Origin: Sitta carolinensis
Lineage: Eukaryota; Chordata; Aves; Passeriformes; Sittidae
Assembly: GCA_032173965.1 (NCBI GenBank)
Contig: CM063294.1
Location: 5,812,452-5,876,451 of the forward strand
Direction: 5' to 3'
Length of the DNA: 64,000 nt
Part shown: piece by piece, positions 1-11,200 of the stretch
How positions within the stretch are numbered: the stretch's first letter is position 1
Layout of the letters: every line of letters begins with the position of its first letter
Program-made: the position numbers and the translations under genes
Notes under the pieces: generated by a model
Database searches by the model: none
Told to the model about the DNA's origin: nothing
The model's input: the letters and a program-made list of their open reading frames with translations, nothing else

Positions 1-937
1 TTAGGCAAAGGTATGTGACTTGGGATGATGTATCTGCAGTTGACACCTTTTGTTTTACCTTAATATCCTTCAGAGACTCCCCTGTTCTGCCAGTCTAGAG
101 TGACATAAATAGACCTGCATGTACACCCCAGTGTGCTTTTTTCCATGAAATGCCTTTCCCACAGGTCCCATTGGGCTCAGCAAATTAGACAGGAAAATAA
201 TAATTGAGAACAAACTCATCCTTGTATAGAATATTACATTAAACTCCTTTCTAAGAGCTAGCACTTACAAGTTCTCTTCCAGAAAACCTAGAGTCTCCCC
301 TCAGACAGAATTCAAGCACAAACTCCTAAGCACTCACCAATTAATAGCTCATTTCAAGTGATTCATAACTCACTTCAAGAATTTGTTGTGGGCGTTAACT
401 TGAATAAATCTAATTTCAACAAAATTTTGCTGACAAAGCACCAAAGTTAAATATTTTTTACCTTGCTAATGACAAATGAGATGGAATGCACTCATATCAG
501 TGTAATAGCTTCATAATGTACTCAATATCCAGAGGATTAAAACTTTGTTATTAATCAATAATCCATCAGCCATGGTATTGTATTGGTATTTAAATTTCTA
601 CTAAAATTTCTGAGTGGAACAAAAGCTTAGGATGTTCTGTTCAGCTTTGAAAAAAAATTACTGCATTGATTAATGAAAAAAAAGTGCAGCAAAGTGCTTT
701 GCTTCAGTCTGAGTTCAGACTTTAAGGTATCCCAGAAAGCACCTACAATCTCAGTAGGGAAATGCCTCAAGAACGTTACTGGTGAGAACAAGATCGTTAC
801 TCAGTGCTGCAATTCTGATGAGTCAAATACTCTTTAATACTCTTTGCTTGTTTCAGTTCAGAATGTATTTTTCTAGCACTATAATTCATCTTCCTTATAG
901 AAATTGTGCCTCAGGCCATCATACAGTCTTTCCCAAA
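1..937. other. Unique AT-rich non-coding DNA
   Basis: The sequence is AT-rich with scattered stops in all frames and no recognisable repeat. The only frame of note, 64 codons on the minus strand near 70-264, has no recognisable domain and is probably chance. I see no gene, RNA or mobile element here. Confidence 0.6.
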
Positions 938-1052
938 TTAAAAAAAAAAAACAAATAACAAAAAAACAAACAACCAAAAAAAAAAAAACCAACAAAAAAA
1001 CCACCAAAACAAAACAACCAAAAAAAACCCAAAAAACAAAAACAAAAAAAAA
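938..1052. repeat. A/C-rich low-complexity tract
   Basis: About 115 bases are almost entirely A with interspersed single or paired C, as in runs like caaacaacc, with no fixed period. On the plus strand it reads as a lysine/threonine-rich frame and on the minus strand as a phenylalanine/valine-rich frame. Both frames are artefacts of composition. It may be a decayed poly-A tail of a retroposed sequence or an expanded A-rich simple repeat. No recognisable element body precedes it. Confidence 0.85.
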
Positions 1053-2677
1053 CTTTCTGAAATTAAATTCCAATTTTGTGCTATGCTTTTCCATGTTCTT
1101 GACATATTGTCACTGGCACCTAAAGGTAAAGGCTCATGAGCATTATCTTGTCACTGGCTGCTGCTCAGACCAGCAAGTGGCTCACAAAACTCTCAGCCGA
1201 GATTTTGTTTACTTGTTTAGTTCACAGTTTCAAGGGTCCATAGCATGTACATAAATACTTTGATGTGTCACCCCGGAGAGGTTGCTCATGAGAGAGTAAC
1301 TTCAGATGTTAAATATTTATCTTAACACTATTAGCAATTAGACAGTAATTTTGACTCATTATTGTGGCAGTCCTCCAATATTATTCTTGAGCTCAAAGAG
1401 GAAACACAAGCACTCTGCTGTGACATTCACCCACTCCTGCTTAACGGCCAGAGACCAGACCTGTAGGTTCCTTATTCACCTACAGGATCTGTGGCATGTT
1501 TAGACCAACATCCCCTGCCATTAGTAAGATGGCAAAAAGTGTTAAGATGGGTGGAATCTGCTCTTTCAAGAAAACTGTACCCTGCAAGACAGATTTTTCA
1601 CAGGAACAAATTTACAGTCTAGACCACTTTGATTTCTACCGGTCTGCAGAAGTCCCCAAGTGTTACATTCCCCTAAACAGAACCACTCCCCCAGGAGGAG
1701 CAGAGTCACTATAGCACAAGCACTGAAGCTGCCTCGTCTTGGAATAAATAAAGAACATGCACTGAGGGGTTGCCCTGAGCAAAAGTGACAGTAAGTGTGC
1801 AAAAACTGAAATATTTGAGCATCCTGTCTAATGAACACATTTTCAGGTCTACGCTGTAATGGCATGCAGGCTGGTAACTGAAAAGTTTTTGCTTGCAGCT
1901 TGCATTTCAAAACATGTCCAAATAATCTACTTGACAGATAATGAAACCTCTTGCAATTACCTTTAGCTTGAAGCAGAGTTCTTCAACTATCATTTTCATA
2001 TTGATTTGTGATGAAGTTAATTGTGTTTTCCTGCAAGCTGGAACCCAGAGCCAAAACCAAAGTCTAATCAAACCAACTGGGACTAAGATAGCGGTAAAAG
2101 AACCCTTAAAATAAGAACAGAATAAAGTTACTCCCGGTCTTTGACGGAGTGACTTGGCTCCCTGTGGGGGATGAGGGTTAAATCTCATCACAAACAGCCA
2201 GAAGCCCTTGCAGTCCACTAACAAGGGTGGGGGATTACTAGGAGCTCCACATCTGTTATTGACAATGCTGATGAGCCTAATTGGCAACACACAGCTGATC
2301 CCCCTGAAGCAGCAGGGGAGAGAAACAAATAAAGGGAGCAAAGGTGGATAAGGGTTTGAGCAATGCACTACCCAGAGTGGCTCTGGATAAGCTGCTCTTG
2401 CACCCCTCCAGCAGAAAAGTACCCAAGGCTGGGGGGCTGCTGCAGGTGCAGCATGGTGCAACAATGGAGTTCTGGCAAACAAAGAACAGACCTACACAAA
2501 CCATAAAGCATGGCAGCAAGACTTGTCCAGGAAGGCATTTTCTGGTAGAACTAGCATGCCCCACCTACACCCAAAATAAAATCTCTTAAAGAATCACAGT
2601 TCTGATTTCTCTGCAAAATACTGGACTCTGTGACACCACTCTTGTGTTTAGCTCATTATTACAATATTTGTTTAAAG
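1053..2677. other. Non-coding DNA with a GC-richer patch (about 2150-2560)
   Basis: This is mostly unique sequence. Positions 2150-2560 are clearly richer in G and C than their surroundings and carry overlapping open frames, including 191 codons on the minus strand (1907-2482). That frame has a proline/cysteine/leucine-rich composition typical of chance frames in such sequence. No conserved motif, signal peptide or domain is recognisable, so I do not call a gene. Confidence 0.5.
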
Positions 2678-2713
2678 AAAAAAAAAAAAAAAAAAACAAA
2701 AAACAAAAAACAA
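2678..2713. repeat. Poly-A tract with A/C extension
   Basis: A run of 19 A (2678-2696) is followed by short A runs broken by single C. It could be a retroposon tail, but no CR1, SINE or processed-gene body is recognisable upstream. Confidence 0.8.
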
Positions 2714-5700
2714 CGTGATTTTGCATTTAATTTCTGATCTATTTTTAGTGTATTCTAACAGTTAAACTATGCTCAAAGTAGGATATTCTTGTTCATTACC
2801 AAAATAAATCCCCTTCCAGCAGGAATTGGCTTTGAACAGGGCTTACTCTCTGCAGTTCAATGGCCAAGTTGTTACAGCATTGTAACACAGAGTTTGTTAA
2901 GCAACCTCAAGAGCCAGAGCAAATAAAAAATCATATCATCAGGCCTTATATCATACAATTACATACAACCCAGGTTCCAAACTGACCTTTGCTCTTTTAT
3001 TATCACTTACAAAATACAGGTTGCTGTCCAAGGAATTTATTAAAAAGGTCCCCCCTTGCAACACCTACCCTACAGAACTGGATTCCCTTCTCTCAAGCCT
3101 CTTTCCCCAGCAGGACACCAGCTGCCAAGACACGCTGTTGGAGTCCATGAACTACCCTTAATTAAAATACAATTAGAATGCTGATGTCACCGCATGCCAG
3201 AAATATGCCAAAAGTGTGCAATTAGTGAGCAACTGCAGCTAGAGAGAGGCTTCAGAAAAAGCCACTGCAGGTGGAAGGTGTGAGCCCAGCCTGAGCACAG
3301 CTCCCTCTTGCACTCTCGGGCAGCCCTGGCCTCCAGCACACCCCCGGTGACCTCAGTTTCCTAATTGGTTGTAATGTGTTTGAAAGCCATTGGAAGGACT
3401 CTTTGGAGACTTTTTTTAGGCTTTTCATTAACTTGTGAGATCAATACATTCTCTCTGTACTAAGAGAATAAAAGCAACAAATTAGGACAAACAAAACCAG
3501 CTTTGAAACTTTCTTGGGATTTTCCCAGCCTTGATATGTACCAAGTTCTATCTGTTCTGGAACAGACTCTGTCATTTAATTTACTCCCCTTTTGACTAAA
3601 GGTAGCCATTAGAAAGAAAAGTCAGGATTTTGATATCATAACCCACCTTAATACTGACAACTATAAAAATCTATCCAAACACTATTACAGACAGTTTGCC
3701 CAGATACCTGCCTCTGTTGAAGTTAAACAGAGTGCAGCAAGAGTACAATGAGTCATCCTTCTTCAGCAATCAATGAAATTTTCAAGCAATGACACCATTT
3801 TCTGTTAACATGAAATTTCAAGATGACTGCCTGGTTAGAATTTATAAAAATATCCACAAAAGGAAAGGCAGTTGTAGTAAATGTCCTTTTTCCAAGGGTT
3901 ATCAAGAGCTAACAAAGAAATTATTCGAAAAGTCTCTATGATCCAACATGCAGTCCGGCAGATCCTTCAATTCTTTCCATTATTTTTATATACACTTCTC
4001 TCATTCAAAAGTTTATTCACAAATTTTGTGAGTTCATAACTAATATTCTTCCAGGTGGCATTTGTCAACATACCTCACAGTGTTGAGCTGCTACAAGATC
4101 TGTTTCACCATTTGGGATTAGAAATGCCTTATCCCAAACACCTCAAAAAACCTCATATCAAATTTAGAAATTTATTTAATATGCAGCTGATGTTTTTTCA
4201 CTTCATAGTGAAATGAATTACTTCTGCAAAATGAACACAATTATTTTTCCTTGATATTCAGCTGGTAGTCAGAATTAAAAGAGCCTTTGGAGTGTTTGCC
4301 TGAAAGGTGTCTGCAAGCTTTGGTCCAGTGCCCACATCATGAGCCTGGTGTCCAGCTGCTAGCATTCCTCAGCTATCACCTGGAGCTTTGCATGCCTCTA
4401 AAGTCCACAAGCCCTGTCAAGGTACATGAATAAGACTTCCAAGCAGGACACATCAATTCAACAATTGAAACCTTCAGTTTAGACAGCCTTCTCCTCTGGA
4501 TACAGAAGGCAGCCCCCTCTCATTCTGTTTCTTCTCCCATGCCTTTAACTGAATTCTTGGCCATTTCATGGGCATTACTGTAGATTTGTTTTACATGATC
4601 GGGAAACAAGTCTTGAAATATGTGTTAGGCCTCAAATAATCACATATATTCAGCGGGGAAGTAAAAACACTCCTGGAGTACAGGAATTTTACAGATTCTG
4701 GTTTCTAATAAATTTTCACAGCTACCCTAAACTGTATTAGCAAATCCCAGTTCATTGTCAAGCCTGTGCACTACATCCCTCAGTGACATGTCAAACCCTT
4801 ACCAAGGCACCTGAACTCCTAAAGCTGTCCTCATTGGCAGGAATCTTGTCAGATTAAATTGCCACCTCCTGTCAGGTAAAGATCTATGATCCGATATCCC
4901 CCTGTTGCTGATGACACAAACAGGCCTTTTACTTGGGATGTATTTTGAATCTTCAGTGTTTCTTACTTTGAGCACAAATGTATCTGTGAGAGGAAATATT
5001 CCTTGCTGACCACTTTCAGCATGGTTTATTATGACTATAGACACAGGAACACAAAATCCCTAAATTTTTTCAATTGTTTTGATCAGTTTTCACTTTTTTC
5101 CAGCATATTTGTTTATCTGTCTAGAGAAACAAAAAATAAAAGTATTTTCTTTGTCTCTTGTATCTTCAGTACTGTTTCCATAGAGTTGTCCAGATATATA
5201 TTTACTATTTCCAAAAGCTTGAGCGGGGAAGTTGGACCCTTCCAGCTTTACCCATTCTGAGATTACTGTGCATTCCTGCACTCTTTACTCCACCCTAGAA
5301 GCAGCATTTTGCAAGAAAGAACTACCCGTTACTTTTGTGGGTCCTTGATTATAAGATCTGAGCCAAGCACCCTAAGCTTTTTTAGTATTTACAATGAAGT
5401 ACAACTTTCATTAGCATTTTCCAAATAATTAAAATTCAAAATCCTGATGCTGACTCATTCAAAACACAATCACAGAATGCTGGCACATGGGGGATTCTAA
5501 ACCGCTTCTCTAAATTTGGAGGAAAAATAAAATCAACTAAAGCCAAAGTATTTCTGATATACCTGCACAACAAAGTCTTGCTTGACTCCTTTATAAACTA
5601 CATTTAAGCTTAAACAAGTTTAGCACTTCTACTTCTCACCCCCCAAGCTCCCAGTTCTTTAGAAATGCAAAATAAGGGGTTTTTTTCTTAAAAGAAGAAA

Positions 5701-6550
5701 GCAATAGCTCTTTATCTATTGGGAAAAGAAATCACTTTTTCTCAATTTACAGTTTTCCATTATGAACTAGAAGTTCCAGGCAATGCAACTCAGGACTTTT
5801 CAGGCACAGAGACACAAAATTTCACTTCCCAAACTATAACAGTGCAGCTCAAGAAGGTGGCATAAAAGTTTGAATCAACAGTTTAAACCAGAAATTCCTA
5901 ATAGGAGGCAGAAACTTTCCCCAAGTCCTCTGAAGCACTAGTGCTGATTAGTGCTGTATTTCCTCACCTGCTTGCAGGAACACAGATTGCTTACTCTGTT
6001 CTCATCACAAACTGAAATGCCTGTGAGCAGTGCCTGGGAGCATAATTAAAAAAAGTTGTGCCCCAGAGAAAGCTGCCGAGAAGCCTGAGCTAACTGAGAA
6101 ATGCACTCACAGCTTTTCCAGCTGACAGCCAGAGAGGAGCTGCACAGCAAGTTCAATACACATCAGATATAAGGAATGCTGGAAATTTTCTGGCACTCTA
6201 CAAAATGTTGCAAGTTTCCCAAAGACAGCTGAACGGAAGTTCAAACTACCAAAAATCAACACAAAATTGGTAAGAATCTAAAACTGGTGAGAGTATGTAT
6301 CAAGCAGTTTTTAGAAATGGCAGAATTGGTCAATGAGAGAATTTAAACTTCTTCACTGAAAGCTAAATCAAGACAAAATGTTCAAAAAGAGATACTTTTT
6401 TACCCTCTTTTATGTCTTACATAAAATGGACTCTTTCTACTAACCTTTCCCTATGATCCTAGACCCCAATTTAGATAATTCCATTATTATCTTCAAAGAA
6501 GAAAGATATATTAGGAAAATGAAGCTATAGACTAATGGTACCTTATTAAA
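2714..6550. other. Unique AT-rich non-coding DNA
   Basis: This is a long stretch of AT-rich sequence with no open frame above about 85 codons, and none of the frames resembles a known protein. No interspersed element is recognised. Around 3240-3360 and 6000-6180 the composition is somewhat more balanced, without CpG enrichment. Confidence 0.55.
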
Positions 6551-6684
6551 ATCCTATTTACATAGAATTAACATAAATACAAGTTGGTAAACCATATGCT
6601 ATCACATCTGTTCCTCTGTGTATTAATAACAAGACTGTCCCCTATAGGGCTCTCAAATTAATATGCATTAGAATATATTACAAA
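6551..6684. repeat. Copy A of an unidentified dispersed repeat (3360-bp-spaced pair)
   Basis: This segment aligns with 9911-10043 in the same orientation, at a constant offset of 3360 bp with one 1-bp gap. Perfectly shared blocks include accatatgct (6591-6600) and tattaataac (6621-6630), followed by a near-identical block with one change. By eye identity is about 75% over about 130 bp. It is either an old interspersed repeat or a decayed local duplication. I do not recognise the family. Confidence 0.6.
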
Positions 6685-7419
6685 GTATTTCAATTCTCTT
6701 GATAATATAATTTGCAGCTAGATTATTTGTAGGCTTCTAGCTTGGAATTATTGCTGTTGCACTATACATCAGCTGTTTCATCTAGTGTGATTAAAGTACA
6801 CCACCTGTCTTTTCTGATATTAAGACGTTATGGAATTGTGTCAATCTTCCAATGTTCAGTTCCTTACAATCCAAGTATTTTCAGCTTTCGTGTGTCAGAA
6901 GATTTCAGTCCTTTACCAACTATGCCATCATTTAAGAACTTTGTTTCCCAGCTTCCAAGACTCTTAGTATATGTCAAACACCAGAAGTGTTTACTAATTA
7001 GGTTAGGGAAAACACTCACATAAAGAAAGAAAAAGTCTTTAAATACGAAAATTAATAAGATAAAAACTCCATTTCAGCCACCAGACATTGTATAAATATA
7101 TGTTTGCATTTCAAATGAAACTAATAGATGCCTCTCTGCACTGAATAAAGCAGGTACCTGCATTTGCTCTTGAAGACTATGAAGAATATTTTGGGAAATC
7201 AGCAAAGTCCTTTATTGCCCTACTGTTTTTAAAATTTTAGTTATTCCTTTCTTTGCATACATTGTATGACCAAAAAATCACCACAAAATTCTGTCTTTTT
7301 TTCAGGTCAGCTACAAGGTTTAGTAATTAAAAAGGTTTAAAAGCTAAATACCAAAGTAAAAAAATTACAGAGAGCTATTTAGAACTATTAAGGCCTCTCT
7401 TTCACAGGGAGAGAGGGCC
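6685..7419. other. Unique AT-rich non-coding DNA
   Basis: The open frame at 6742-7023 (93 codons) has no recognisable domain. There is no repeat, RNA gene or regulatory motif I can support. Confidence 0.55.
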
Positions 7420-8330
7420 ACCAAGAGCTACCTGCCAAAGCCTGTGCTCAGACTAGGACTCTGAAATGCTCCCCCTGAACAAAGGCTACAGCTCCTCCTG
7501 TGCTTTCTAACCTCAGGATCTCTATTTCAGGGTTTCTCCTTGAATGCCTCACTGACAAACCAGGAATTCCCCAAACCAGGACCTAAAGTGCCCAGACTGG
7601 CAGAGCTGCAGCCCAAAGGAGACTCCTGATGCTCTCCTGTCCCTCAGCTGGGCACCCAGGCTGGGAGGTGCTGACCATGGCTCGCACAGCACCCTCACAG
7701 ACCCTGACACAAGCATTGCAAACCAAACCAGCACAGGAGAATGCCCATTTACCTCCTGAGAGCACCTTTTAAACCAAACCAAATACCATCAAATCAAATA
7801 AAACCCATCAGGTTTTGTCTTTTTTTTTCTTTGTGTGAGCCTGGTGAGCTCACAGTCTCTTCCCTGCTGCAGCTCCAGCACAGTCCCCCACTCTTGCAGA
7901 ATATTCCTCCCCAAGGCAGAGCATTCTGACTTACCCAAGCCCTGGGCTCCAGGAGGCACTGCTGGTGGCCACTCCTGGGGAGAGCAATCTGTGGGGCAGA
8001 AGGGGCAGCAGAACACAACCAAACCTCTCCTCCACCTTCTAAGGAGAGCTGGCAAACACAACCACAACTGACTCTCCTCGTGTCCGGGCAAATCTCAATT
8101 ATTTGCCCTCTACCCAGCTGCTCACTTAGCAGCTCAACTCAGGACACCCGTGACCTCACCCTACCGAGCCCTGCCCCACCTGCCTCACACACCTGTGGCT
8201 CCACTGCTCCCCGCTCCAGGGGAGAGCTGCTCTGGTTTGGTCTCGTTGTTTCTGAAGCAGTCCAACAAAGTGTTGCTGCACATTTCTTCTCTGTGGATAA
8301 TCTTTTAGCTGAAGTTCAGAACTTCTGATA
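7420..8330. other. GC-richer non-coding block with many overlapping open frames
   Basis: This block of about 900 bp is close to balanced composition, against AT-rich flanks, and is rich in CAG, CTG and CC dinucleotides. It carries at least seven overlapping open frames of 60-100 codons on both strands, which is expected from composition alone. A splice-donor-like ctggtgagc (near 7841) and an acceptor-like pyrimidine stretch ending in ctgcag (near 7872) occur only about 30 bases apart and do not delimit a plausible exon. An A/C-rich low-complexity run lies at about 7772-7805. CpG is sparse, so it is not a CpG island. No function is assigned. Confidence 0.45.
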
Positions 8331-9910
8331 AAATGTATAAATTCATAAATTGGAATTAGATTCCATTGCTGGGTTACTTGATAGTTTAGATTTCTAGAAT
8401 ATTTCCCTATCCTAGAAACTTAAAGTCACCCATGTTTTTCTGGATAACTGTGAAATGCTCCCAATCACGACCCATAGCTCTTATTTTAGGTGCACAGTGC
8501 AGTATGGATGCTATCTCTTTCCACAGCTGGAGGAACTGAGGCTCAAGAACGTGGCAGGAGCAGCACCCCAGGCAGAAAGAGCCACCTCATCCTCAGCAGG
8601 GAACCCTGGGACACATTGCCTTCATGAGCACTTCATTCAGGCTGCTGAACATCCCAGGAGAATTTTAAGATAGCTAGTGGCAGACCCAGAAGTACAGAAA
8701 TATTTACATTGTTGTTATTTTTATACACTTGGACCAACATTTGCTTTTCCGTATCTCACAGCTGAGTGTGTATTAATGCCTCAAGACCGATGGTATGATG
8801 GGTAAAGGACTTCAGATGTGAATTAATAATAGATCCTGCCTTGATACTCTTGATGTAATACTGAAAAATATGCATGAGTTTTCAAAAACTATAGAGGAAA
8901 TACACTGAATAGAAAATATTACCAGAAGGTTGTTCTTACTGTACAAGTTTACTTTCACAGTTCTGGAGCCTCACACATTATGTTTGAATTTTCAGGTTCT
9001 GCTGAGAGGGAAGTATCCAATATGGCATTCTCTATCCACAGGACAAGGAGAAACATTAATGAAACCATCCTTCCTCCTAGTGCATTTTTTTCCTGCAGTT
9101 GTGTCCTGTGCAGCCAGTGCCAGGCACAGCCTGCTCTGCTCCAGCACTGGCACAGGATCCCTGCACAGCTCAGAAGTCACACCAAGCTGACACGGGACCT
9201 GTGAGTCCAGCTGCTAGGTATGAACTGCACCTTTGCTGGGAGCAGAGGAGATTTAGAGAGAGAAAGATAAAACTGAACAGTCCTCAGCTTGTTCCCCACT
9301 GGCTCTTCTTCTCCAAGACTGAATCCACGTTGCTTTTGGTTTCATGCTTAAACAATCTTCTGCCTGGCACTCCAGTAAAGATGCACGGTGGGAGACAGTG
9401 CGGGCTGTGTCATCTCCTGGAATGAAAAACAACCTTAAGAATAACAGGTCATCAGCAACTTTCACTGTTTTAGGTAACAGAGAAGGAATTACAATATTCA
9501 AAAGTCAAATCAGTTGTGCAGTAGAGGGATGGAAGCCATGCAGACAGGATTATAGTTTTGGTTTTTTTTTTTGTTTTGGCCTGTGACTACCAAATTTTTC
9601 TGCTTTATACAGTGTGCAAGGCTGCATTGTGAATCAGATTGCTGCGTAAGGTATTACAGAAATATGTGAGCTTGAGACTTCCCACACACACAATATCATC
9701 ATGCCTGCAAAATTTCCTTCAGTTCTGCATAATCATTAATTGCTTGAGTTGTCATAGTCTTAAGTTCTGAAGTGTTTCATTAATTTCCAGATATAATGAT
9801 CTTTCCAGCCAGAGACAAATAGATTGGATCAAGAGTAATCCTACTGAGCTTTGAGCTCCTAAGCAGTGATCACAAAGGGTCTCTCAGTTATAGAACAGTG
9901 ACCCTTTTGA
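8331..9910. other. Non-coding DNA with small GC-richer patches
   Basis: Two patches (about 8510-8680 and 9080-9430) are GC-richer and carry short overlapping frames up to 108 codons without recognisable domains. The rest is AT-rich unique sequence. A T-rich run lies near 9558-9576. Confidence 0.5.
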
Positions 9911-10043
9911 ATAGTATTCACATATAATTAATATAAGCATGTCTTAATAAACCATATGCTCACTCAGCTGTTCTTTGCTGTATTAATAACAAGGCTGTCC
10001 CCTAAGGGACTCCAAAATGAATGTATATTAGACATATGTATCC
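9911..10043. repeat. Copy B of an unidentified dispersed repeat (3360-bp-spaced pair)
   Basis: This is the partner of 6551-6684, in the same orientation and about 75% alike by eye. The shared core contains accatatgct, tattaataac and aaggctgtcccct. In copy A the last block differs by one base plus a one-base indel. The similarity fades on both sides, so true ends cannot be set from two copies. No terminal inverted repeats or target-site duplications are visible. Confidence 0.6.
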
Positions 10044-10300
10044 TAATAACCAGAAGGTATCACAGTTGTACTTGTCTTACTTTAGATAAGTATTTAATAC
10101 AGCATTATTTTAATGACTTTACAAAAACATATGTCCCTGTCAGCTCAAAAATGCCGTTTATGGGACTCAAGATAATCTGAATATTGGGATAAAAAACCTC
10201 ACAAATGCCATTCATTCCCATTTTATATTAATAACTAATGGGATTGTTAATAATGTGTATCTAATAATCTAATACTCTTTAAAGAAAAGACTCTAATACT

Positions 10301-10318
10301 CTTTTCTTTAAAGAAAAG
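10301..10318. repeat. 18-bp perfect palindrome within a local duplication
   Basis: The sequence cttttcttt followed by its exact reverse complement aaagaaaag forms an 18-bp perfect palindrome. It lies next to a partial tandem copy just upstream (ctaatactctttaaagaaaag, from about 10269), which suggests slippage or microduplication. It is short enough to be chance in AT-rich DNA. Confidence 0.7.
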
Positions 10319-10847
10319 GGAAAGTGAATATAAGGCTAAGTACAACATAACAAAACCTCTGAATATATCATATAATTTCAGGTCTCATTCGCTGTTGCTC
10401 ATTACCTTATGACACAGACTATAGCAGACTACTGCTCTTCACACTATTAAAGTAGGCAAACCTATTTAAATAAAATAATCACCATTATCTCACACAAGAG
10501 TTCAGCTTGGAGTGATCTGAAATTTCCAACCACATTTGTTTTCTTATCTGATTTATCACATGCAATTATTTTATGATATCCTAGCTCCCCCACACTTTTG
10601 AAAGTAGAAGTTGCAAAATGAAATTCTAATCAAAATCCTAGAGAGAAGGCATTTCTGAGTTAAAAAATAGAAAAATATTAACTGGAAGAAGAATTCCTGC
10701 CTATGTCTCTCACTTTCCAAAGGAAAGCCTGATCTCTGATTTTTTTGTCTTTTCTAGGATGGCTCTCATAAGAAGCTTTGACAGAGAACAGACTGATCCT
10801 GCTGGGATTTATTAAGATGGGAATGTGTCTTTGTGGGATGGGAAAGA
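10319..10847. other. Unique AT-rich non-coding DNA
   Basis: The sequence is AT-rich and unique up to the CR1 fragment. No feature is supported. Confidence 0.5.
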
Positions 10848-11200
10848 GCACAATGGCACAGGAGGGCCAGGAAGGTGCTCAGGGGCTGGAGCCCCTCTGC
10901 AATGCAGCCAGGCTGGCAGAGCTGGGGCTGCTCAGCCTGGAGAGGAGAAGGCTCTGGGGAGACCTCAGAGCCCCTGGCAGTGCCCAAAGGGCTCCAGGAG
11001 AGCTGGGAGGGCTTTGGACAAGGGCATGGAGTGACAAGACAAGGGCTTCCCACTGCCAGAGGGCAGGGGTGGACAGGATATTAGGGAAAAATTCTTAGTT
11101 CCTGAGGAAGTTACTGAAACACTGGCACAGGCTGTGCAGAGAACTTGTGGATTCCCTACCCCTGGAAGTGTTCAAGGCCAGGATGGGGCTCTGTGGGTTT
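10848..11200 (+). mobile_element. CR1 LINE fragment, sense, missing its 3' tail
   Basis: The order of landmarks matches the region of bird CR1 elements around the end of the reverse-transcriptase ORF and the start of the 3' UTR. These are ggctggagcccctctg (near 10883), gctgctcagcctggagagga (10927-10946), ggggagacctcagagcccc, the fragment ggacaagggcatggagtga, and finally ggaagtgttcaaggccagga (near 11164-11183). The copy stops there. The expected continuation to the final short ATTCTATG-like repeats is absent. CR1 copies are normally truncated at the 5' end, so loss of the 3' end implies a later deletion. Internal deletions are visible, and the open frames inside (95, 106 and 83 codons) are broken element sequence, not host genes. 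The wording resembles CR1 copies common in songbirds, but a library search is needed for the subfamily. Confidence 0.88.

Noticed and set aside
904..1254. Lysine/threonine-rich 116-codon frame
   Set aside because: It is produced by the A/C-rich low-complexity tract and is not a protein.
1907..2482. 191-codon minus-strand open frame, the longest in the window
   Set aside because: It is leucine/proline/cysteine-rich with no domain, lies partly in a GC-richer patch, and has overlapping frames on the same strand. It looks like a chance frame.
7841..7876. Splice donor-like and acceptor-like words close together
   Set aside because: The donor precedes the acceptor by only about 30 bases, too short for an intron, and no coding frame is preserved on either side.
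8521..8560. Words gaggaactgaggctcaag resembling an antisense MIR or L3 core
   Set aside because: The match is confined to about 20 bases, and the expected neighbouring blocks (cattttacagatgag upstream, gacttgcccaaggtca downstream) are not present.
10766..11098. Several overlapping frames of 69-106 codons
   Set aside because: They lie largely in the CR1 fragment, the same-strand ones include different frames, and the element is broken by indels.
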